64,000 nt of DNA from RPQJ01 sp963696545 (GTDB taxonomy: Bacteria > Pseudomonadota > Gammaproteobacteria > Steroidobacterales > Steroidobacteraceae), in the NCBI GenBank assembly GCA_963696545.1, contig CAVOKQ010000005.1:28593-92592 (forward strand), in the 5' to 3' direction. The notes beneath the pieces were generated by a model. It saw only the letters and a list, made by a program, of their open reading frames with translations. It did no database searches and was not told where the DNA came from. The translations under genes were made by a program, and so were the position numbers. Shown here in pieces: positions 63,218-64,000 of the stretch; the first letter of the stretch is position 1; each line of letters starts with the position of its first letter.

Positions 63218-64000
63218 ATGAACATCCAGAATCGCAAGTGGATCACGTGGGTCGCTGCGGCCGTCGCGACCGTCGCCTGCGGCCCGGCCCTCGCGCAAGG
63301 TGCAGTCGCTCCCGAGTACCGCTGGCTGACGTTTGCCGTGTTTGCGGCGATCATCGGCCTGACGATGTACGTGACGTACCTCGCAGCAAAGCGCGTCAAG
63401 TCGGCGTCCGACTTCTACACAGCGGGCGGCGGCGTCACCGGCATGCAGAACGGCTGGGCGATCGCGGGCGACTACCTGTCCGCGGCGTCGTTCCTCGGCA
63501 TCGCGGGACTGATCTCGCAGTACGGCTATGACGGGTTCATGTACTCAGTCGGCTGGCTGGTCGCCTACATCACCGTGCTGCTGGTGATCGCCGAGCCCTG
63601 CCGCAACATCGGCCGCTACACGCTGTCCGACATCCTGGCCTATCGCAACAACCCGAAGGCGATGCGCATCGTCGGGGCGATCTCGGTGATCACGGTGTCG
63701 ACGTTCTATCTCACCGCGCAGATGGTGGGCGGCGGCGTGCTGGTGAAGACGCTGATCGGCATCGACTACGAGTACTCTGTGGTCGCGGTCGGCGTGCTGA
63801 TGCTCGCCTACGTGCTGTTCGGCGGCATGGTCGCCACGACGTGGGTGCAGATCATCAAGGCGATCCTGCTGGTGATCGCGTCGCTGATCCTGGTGATGCT
63901 GGTGTGGACGCCTTACGGCTTCTCGCTGCCGGGCTTCCTGGGCGACGTCGTCGCCGATCCGAAGGTGCAGGCGAAGGTGGCCTCGCTGCTCGGCGATCCA
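63218..64000 (+). CDS. actP: Cation/acetate symporter ActP, 3'-truncated by window edge
   Basis: Sodium/solute symporter-family permease that takes up acetate with a cation. The first 261 residues are in view: an N-terminal signal-like helix (AAVATVACGPALAQ), the motif VKSASDFYTAGGGVTGMQNGW, the DYLSAASFLGIAGL segment, GRYTLSDILAYR and TFYLTAQMVGGG, as in E. coli ActP; the rest lies beyond the window. Follows the DUF485 gene at 3 bases, so it is part of the acs operon. Confidence 0.95.
   Translation, partial: MNIQNRKWITWVAAAVATVACGPALAQGAVAPEYRWLTFAVFAAIIGLTMYVTYLAAKRVKSASDFYTAGGGVTGMQNGWAIAGDYLSAASFLGIAGLISQYGYDGFMYSVGWLVAYITVLLVIAEPCRNIGRYTLSDILAYRNNPKAMRIVGAISVITVSTFYLTAQMVGGGVLVKTLIGIDYEYSVVAVGVLMLAYVLFGGMVATTWVQIIKAILLVIASLILVMLVWTPYGFSLPGFLGDVVADPKVQAKVASLLGDP

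Overview
The window looks like one continuous stretch of chromosome from a GC-rich gammaproteobacterium, probably a free-living environmental member near the Nevskiales, Steroidobacterales or Woeseiaceae; that placement is an impression from gene content, not a computed one. The clues are a class I PHA synthase, an E. coli-type MurB, CmoA, a GlnK gene with a textbook NtrC/sigma-54 control region, a LexA box of the gammaproteobacterial CTGT-N8-ACAG type, and the acs-DUF485-actP acetate module. I see no tRNA, rRNA, CRISPR array, insertion sequence or prophage. No stretch over 300 bases lacks a gene.

Left part (1-35.7 kb). This is mostly housekeeping and metabolism in short operons: an ABC-2 exporter (cut off at the left edge); phaC with a flavin reductase; glnK with a [2Fe-2S] ferredoxin-like protein; quinone oxidoreductase; a BamA/Omp85-like outer-membrane protein; alcohol dehydrogenase; rhodanese; acetolactate synthase with small (ilvN) and large (ilvB) subunit genes divergent rather than in one operon; chromate transporter plus a DsbA-like lipoprotein; glyoxalase I; murB; a PuuA-like glutamine synthetase; two MFS carriers; ilvA; cmoA and a methyltransferase-like membrane protein, both broken by many single-base shifts; hydrolases; a TolB/TPR membrane protein; a lipase; a DUF885 protein; and an SOS-controlled PA0069-type radical SAM protein.

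Central part (35.8-49.3 kb). Eleven tightly packed plus-strand genes form what I consider the most interesting system here. It encodes three lipoproteins (one with a collagen-like Gly-X-Y tract), a transmembrane Ser/Thr kinase with TPR-like repeats, a protein with a degenerate FHA-like region, PEGA repeats and a SUMF/FGE-like domain, a small membrane protein, an ExbB/TolQ/MotA-type channel subunit, an Hsp70/actin-like protein fused to a FHA domain, two von Willebrand A proteins whose only membrane segment resembles ExbD/TolR and carries the matching aspartate, and a fourth lipoprotein. My reading is an ion-driven envelope motor whose B subunits carry periplasmic vWA domains, controlled by Ser/Thr phosphorylation and FHA recognition. 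A convergent TPR protein with a TonB-like C-terminus follows.

Right part (50.8-64 kb). A cyclopropane-fatty-acid-synthase-like methyltransferase with a small membrane protein, the AMMECR1/MEMO1/radical SAM trio, glutamine-dependent NAD synthetase, a cysteine-rich small protein, a metallo-beta-lactamase-fold hydrolase, a DUF502 protein, the penicillin-binding protein DacB, a HIT protein, and acs-DUF485-actP (cut off at the right edge).

Several genes carry single-base frameshifts (near 7350, 24750-25550, 37005 and 44980) while codon use and protein motifs stay intact on both sides. This suggests base-call errors in the assembly more than true gene decay, but the sequence alone cannot decide.
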